10,224 bases of DNA from Oscillospiraceae bacterium (GTDB lineage: Bacteria > Bacillota_A > Clostridia > Oscillospirales > Oscillospiraceae): the NCBI GenBank assembly GCA_017516785.1, contig JAFXAV010000064.1, forward strand, positions 1 to 10,224. The letters are read 5' to 3'. The notes beneath the pieces were generated by a model, which worked only from the letters and a program-made list of their open reading frames with translations, had not been told where the DNA came from and searched no databases. The position numbers were made by a program, and so were the translations under genes. Numbering within the stretch: the first letter of the stretch is position 1; each line of letters begins with the position of its first letter. Shown piece by piece: positions 7,263 to 10,224 of this stretch.

Positions 7263-7291
7263 ATTTTAGCATTGAAAGTTTTTTCATACAA
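7263..7291 (-). promoter_or_regulatory. Promoter of the ECF sigma/anti-sigma unit
   Basis: Read on the minus strand, TTGTAT (7291-7286) and TAAAAT (7268-7263) are separated by 17 nt, with TGC just before the -10 box (extended -10). It overlaps the divergent MATE promoter almost completely. Confidence 0.6.
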
Positions 7292-7300
7292 TGGTATAAT
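7272..7300 (+). promoter_or_regulatory. Promoter of the MATE gene (sigma-A type)
   Basis: TTGAAA (7272-7277), a 17-nt spacer and a perfect TATAAT (7295-7300), with TGG just before the -10 box. The predicted start is near 7307, about 25 nt before the MATE ATG. Confidence 0.8.
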
Positions 7301-7331
7301 TCAGAGAAAGATGCTTTGAAGAAGGTGGATC

Positions 7332-8678
7332 ATGTTGAAAGAGAAACTGTTTTCCATTCAGAAGCTGATCAGGCTGATCATTCCTCTGGTGATCGAGCAG
7401 GGCCTGACCATCCTGGTGGGCATGGCGGACGGTGTAATGGTGTCCTCTGTGGGTGAGGCGGCCATTTCCGGTGTGTCCCTGGTGGATATGATCAATGCGG
7501 TGATTCTGGTGCTGTTTGCTGCTCTGGCTACCGGCGGCGCAGTGGTCACCAGCCAGTTCCTGGGTGCCCGGAATCTGGAGAAGGCACAGAAAAGTGCCGG
7601 ACAGTTGGTGCTCATGTCCATCGGATTGGGCGTGCTGACCATGATCCCCTGCCTGATCTTTGACGAAGAACTGCTGATGCTGTGCTTCGGCGCTATCGAA
7701 GCGGATGTAAAGGCAGCGGGGTTGAAATATCTGCGGATCACTGCCCTGTCTTTCCCATTCATTGCCCTGTACAATGCCGGTGCGGCCATCTACCGCAGCG
7801 TCGGCAACAGCAAGGTGTCCATGAAAGTCAGCATGCTCATGAACATCATCAATGTGGCGGGTAACGCATTCTGTATCTTCGTGCTGAAATGGGGTGTCTA
7901 CGGTGTGGCGGTGCCCACGCTGGTGTCCCGTGCTGTAGCAGGTATTTACATGATGGTCCTCGTGGCAAAACCGGAGCAGGAGCTGAGTCTGACCCGGGAG
8001 GGCCTGACCTCCATCGACAAAAAGATGATGGCTTCCATTCTGCGCATCGGCGTTCCCTCCGCCTGCGAGAACTGCTTTTTCTCCCTGGGCCGGCTTATTG
8101 TGGCCAGTATGATCACCCTGTTTGGCACCACCCAGGTCTCTGCCAATGCAGTGGCAGGCAATATCGACCGGCTGGGGATTATCCTGGGTCAGGCCATGGG
8201 CCTGGCCATGGTGACCGTTGTGGGCCAGTGTATCGGTGCCCGGGATACGGATCAGGCTACCTACTATATTAAAAAGATGCTGCGCTGGACTTTCCTGGCT
8301 CAGGGCCTCAGCAATGTGCTGATCCTGGTGTTTATGGATCAGCTGGTGGGCTTTTACGGTGCCCTGTCCGGCCAGACCCGGGAGCTGGCAATGCAGCTTT
8401 CCACCATCCACGCTTCTCTTGCAATTGTGTTCTGGCCGGTATCCTTCGTGCTGCCCAATGCCCTGCGGGCGGCCAATGATGTGAAATTTACCATGTGGGT
8501 GGGCATCGGATCCATGCTGGCCTGCCGCATCTTCGGCTCCTGGTTGCTGTGTGTCCACTTTGGTATGGGCGCGCTGGGTGTCTGGATCGCCATGGTCTCC
8601 GACTGGGTCTGCCGTACGGCCTTCTTTGTACCCAGAACTGTCCGGGGTAAGTGGAAGACCATGTACAAGCCCGATTGA
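7332..8678 (+). CDS. MATE family multidrug/cation efflux transporter
   Basis: The protein has 448 residues, the normal size for a twelve-helix MATE transporter, with two homologous MatE halves (about 13-173 and 235-395). N-terminal family features are clear: LIRLIIPLVIEQGLTILVG, then MADGVMVSSVGEAAISGVSLVD and ATGGAVVTSQFLGAR. The second half repeats the pattern with SILRIGVPSACENCFFSLGRL, followed by FGTTQVSANAVAGNIDRLG. Family members export drugs or metabolites in exchange for Na+ or H+; the substrate cannot be predicted here. ATG 7332 follows an AAGGTGG sequence, and the gene has its own strong promoter 32 nt upstream. It is single, diverging from the ECF sigma unit, and ends before a good terminator. 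Nothing suggests truncation or frameshift. Confidence 0.93.
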   Translation: MLKEKLFSIQKLIRLIIPLVIEQGLTILVGMADGVMVSSVGEAAISGVSLVDMINAVILVLFAALATGGAVVTSQFLGARNLEKAQKSAGQLVLMSIGLGVLTMIPCLIFDEELLMLCFGAIEADVKAAGLKYLRITALSFPFIALYNAGAAIYRSVGNSKVSMKVSMLMNIINVAGNAFCIFVLKWGVYGVAVPTLVSRAVAGIYMMVLVAKPEQELSLTREGLTSIDKKMMASILRIGVPSACENCFFSLGRLIVASMITLFGTTQVSANAVAGNIDRLGIILGQAMGLAMVTVVGQCIGARDTDQATYYIKKMLRWTFLAQGLSNVLILVFMDQLVGFYGALSGQTRELAMQLSTIHASLAIVFWPVSFVLPNALRAANDVKFTMWVGIGSMLACRIFGSWLLCVHFGMGALGVWIAMVSDWVCRTAFFVPRTVRGKWKTMYKPD

Positions 8679-8732
8679 GAAGAACATACATAGGGCGGGG
8701 GCATAGCCCCAATGCCACTAAGTTAAGAAAGG

Positions 8733-8766
8733 CTGGGTCTCGCATGAATGCGGGGCCCAGTTTTTT
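8733..8766 (+). terminator. Intrinsic terminator after the MATE gene
   Basis: CTGGGTCTCGCAT (8733-8745) pairs with ATGCGGGGCCCAG (8748-8760), with only two G-U wobbles, and is followed directly by six T (8761-8766). A smaller GGGGC-ATA-GCCCC hairpin lies just upstream at 8698-8710. The terminator is 55 nt past the MATE stop and would also shield the downstream insertion sequence from read-through. Confidence 0.85.
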
Positions 8767-8811
8767 ATAGTTATTTTCAAAATTAAACTTGACAAACAGA
8801 GTCATATGTGC

Positions 8812-8845
8812 GGCCTTTTTGCTAACTGTTGTTAGCAAAAAGGCC
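8812..8845 (+). promoter_or_regulatory. Perfect hairpin upstream of the transposase
   Basis: A 15-bp perfect inverted repeat, GGCCTTTTTGCTAAC (8812-8826) and GTTAGCAAAAAGGCC (8831-8845), around a TGTT loop. It abuts the second hairpin with no gap. It may block read-through transcription or translation, or be a transposase or host-factor site; it lacks a U-run after the stem. Confidence 0.65.
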
Positions 8846-8884
8846 CTTGTAATTAGAGGTGTTTGCACCGAAATTACAAGGAGG
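8846..8884 (+). promoter_or_regulatory. Hairpin overlapping the transposase ribosome binding site
   Basis: CTTGTAATT (8846-8854) pairs perfectly with AATTACAAG (8872-8880), with an inner GGTG/CACC stem (8858-8861 and 8866-8869) around TTTG. The Shine-Dalgarno AAGGAGG (8878-8884) shares its first three bases with the right arm. A transcript entering from outside the element would therefore present a ribosome site next to or inside a stable stem. Confidence 0.6.
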
Positions 8885-8891
8885 CCTAATA

Positions 8892-10220
8892 ATGTCAAGT
8901 CAAGTTCAGATCGTGAAAGAAGCACTCAATAACGCCATTGCGAAGCTATGCGAAAACACTAAGATATTCGTGAAAAACCCAAACCGTGACTTTACCAGGG
9001 ATCGCAAACTCCCTCTTCGTGAGATGATATCTATTTTACTCTGCATGGAGGGAGGCAGTCTGACCAATGAGTTGCTGCGGTATTTCAAATGCAGCAAACA
9101 TACCGCTTCCAGCTCAGCCTTTATCCAGCAGCGCCAAAAAATCAATGATTCTGCGTTTCCATCTCTTTTTGACCTGTTTGTGAAAAATACAGACAAGGAT
9201 AAGCTGTATAAAGGGTATCGTTTACTTGCCGCTGACGGTTCAGATATTCAGATACCAACAACCCCCAATCACCCGGACAGCTTTTTCCCGGGGGCTAATG
9301 GTCAGAAACCCTATAATCTTTTGCATCTGGATGCAGTATACGATCTGCTTCAGCGTACTTATCTTGATGTGACTGTATGTGGACGGAAAAAGGCTGATGA
9401 AAGAGGTGTGCTTTGTAAAATGGTAGACCGTTCCTCTGTGTCAAAGGCCATTGTAATTGCTGACAGAGGATATGAAAGCTACAACCTGTTGGCTCATATC
9501 CAGGAAAAAGGCTGGAAATATTTGATTCGTATCAAGGATATTGATTCTTCCGGAATCGCTTCCTCCCTGAAACTTCCTGCAGCACCAGAGTTTGACTCTT
9601 CTTTTCAACTGCATCTGACAAAGAGGCAGACAAAAGCGGCCAAAGAACTTTTGCTTGATACAAACCGGTATAAGTTTCTTTATGCCAATTGTCCTTTCGA
9701 TTTTTTACCTTCTGCCAGCAGAAAACATGACCCGCTTACGTTCTATTACCTTCCGTTTCGAATTGTCAGATTTAAAATCTCCGATTCCTGTTATGAAACT
9801 GTTATTACGAATCTGGATACTGAAATCTTTCCGCCGGACGAGCTGAAACGGCTTTATGGTATGCACTGGGGTATTGAGACCTCTTTCCGCGAACTCAAAT
9901 ACACGGTAGGCCTGCTCCACTTTCACGCAAAAAAGGTGGAGAACATTACCCAGGAGATCTTTGCCAGACTGATCATGTACAACTTTTCTGAATTGATTAC
10001 CTCGCACGTAGTCATTCATAAGCCAAACAGAAAGCATCCCTACAAGGCGAACTTTTCTGTTGCTGTACAGGTTTGCAGACAATTCCTTCTTGGTAATATT
10101 TCTCCACCAGATGTTGAAGCCACCATAAGTAAGAATGTTTCTGTCTCTCGCACAGGCAGAAGCAATCCGCGTTATATGGTTGTGAAACACGCCGTCAGCT
10201 TCCTCTATAGAGTAGCATAA
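8892..10220 (+). CDS. IS4-family transposase (DDE, DDE_Tnp_1 fold)
   Basis: The 442-residue transposase would cut and join the ends of its own element. The catalytic triad is visible: Asp115 in LLAADGSD, Asp191 in VIADRGYE and Glu329 in YGMHWGIETSFRELK. The last motif fits the IS4 signature Y-(2)-R-(3)-E-(6)-K at Tyr322, Glu329 and Lys336, except that His325 stands where Arg is usual. The 138 residues between the second Asp and Glu match the beta-strand insertion of IS4 enzymes. ATG 8892 was preferred over an in-frame ATG at 8859 because AAGGAGG lies 7 nt upstream, and because the earlier start would sit inside the hairpin. The frame is uninterrupted to TAA 10220, so the enzyme is probably active or recently so. 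Codon and base use are more AT-rich than in the neighbouring genes. Confidence 0.92.
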   Translation: MSSQVQIVKEALNNAIAKLCENTKIFVKNPNRDFTRDRKLPLREMISILLCMEGGSLTNELLRYFKCSKHTASSSAFIQQRQKINDSAFPSLFDLFVKNTDKDKLYKGYRLLAADGSDIQIPTTPNHPDSFFPGANGQKPYNLLHLDAVYDLLQRTYLDVTVCGRKKADERGVLCKMVDRSSVSKAIVIADRGYESYNLLAHIQEKGWKYLIRIKDIDSSGIASSLKLPAAPEFDSSFQLHLTKRQTKAAKELLLDTNRYKFLYANCPFDFLPSASRKHDPLTFYYLPFRIVRFKISDSCYETVITNLDTEIFPPDELKRLYGMHWGIETSFRELKYTVGLLHFHAKKVENITQEIFARLIMYNFSELITSHVVIHKPNRKHPYKANFSVAVQVCRQFLLGNISPPDVEATISKNVSVSRTGRSNPRYMVVKHAVSFLYRVA

Positions 10221-10224
10221 TTTC

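Larger units (their letters stand above)
8781..10224 (+). mobile_element. IS4-family insertion sequence, right end outside window
   Basis: A single complete transposase gene is preceded by a non-coding AT-rich lead with two hairpins. Base composition is visibly more AT-rich than the MATE and opp genes, which suggests separate origin. The left boundary is a guess: it falls somewhere between the MATE stop (8678) and the hairpins (8812). Only 4 nt follow the transposase stop, so terminal inverted repeats and target-site duplication cannot be tested. Confidence 0.75.

Noticed and set aside
7284..8687. 467-codon minus-strand open frame opposite the MATE gene
   Set aside because: The translation is His/Gln-rich without any domain, and the plus strand has a full MATE protein with promoter and terminator.
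8789..8794. Perfect TTGACA upstream of the transposase hairpins
   Set aside because: At 16-18 nt downstream the sequence is GGCCTT-like, not a -10 box; the only AT-rich hexamer (CATATG) is 8 nt away.
9705..10190. Minus-strand open frame of 161 codons inside the transposase gene
   Set aside because: It is antisense to the catalytic C-terminal half of the transposase, with no ribosome binding site or recognisable domain.

Overview
The window looks like a chromosomal segment of a low-to-moderate-GC Gram-positive gut bacterium, probably an Oscillospirales/Clostridia relative. This is an inference from the lipoprotein style of the peptide-binding protein (LxxC lipobox followed by an Ala/Pro/Glu/Thr linker), strong AGGAGG-type ribosome binding sites, canonical TTGAAA/TATAAT promoters and an ECF sigma/anti-sigma pair of Firmicutes type. 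No marker gene fixes the species.

Layout. Positions 1-5390 hold a minus-strand oligopeptide ABC transporter operon read oppB (5216-4287), oppC (4276-3218), oppD (3203-2199), oppF (2202-1222), then oppA (1000 to beyond the left edge). A near-consensus promoter lies at 5387-5359, followed by a leader of about 135 nt carrying three palindromes. The permease and ATPase genes are tightly packed, by 4-nt overlap or 10-14 nt gaps. The binding-protein gene is set apart by 221 nt that contain a 112-bp palindromic repeat. The oppA reading frame appears to have lost the N-terminal half of the binding domain in frame.

Positions 5393-5693 have no convincing gene but hold a strong hairpin, probably a minus-strand terminator. 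Positions 7209-5694 hold a minus-strand two-gene unit: an ECF sigma factor and, overlapping it by 17 nt, a single-pass membrane protein of the anti-sigma (Sigma_reg_N/C-like) type. Diverging from it on the plus strand is a MATE-family efflux transporter (7332-8678). The two divergent promoters occupy almost the same DNA (7263-7300). The MATE gene ends before a strong intrinsic terminator (8733-8766).

From about 8780 to the right edge is an IS4-family insertion sequence. Its transposase (8892-10220) is intact, and two tandem hairpins lie before its start, the second running into the Shine-Dalgarno sequence. The element's right end and terminal repeats are outside the window.

How the genes relate. 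OppBCDF would form the membrane pore and its two ATPases for peptide uptake, with OppA as the lipid-anchored receptor. The sigma/anti-sigma pair is a signal-transduction switch whose targets cannot be read here. The MATE pump could be linked to it only through the shared promoter region. I found no evidence for a wholly new multi-gene system. The best leads are the truncated OppA, the palindrome-rich opp leader, the palindromic repeat inside the operon, and the RNA structures guarding the transposase.
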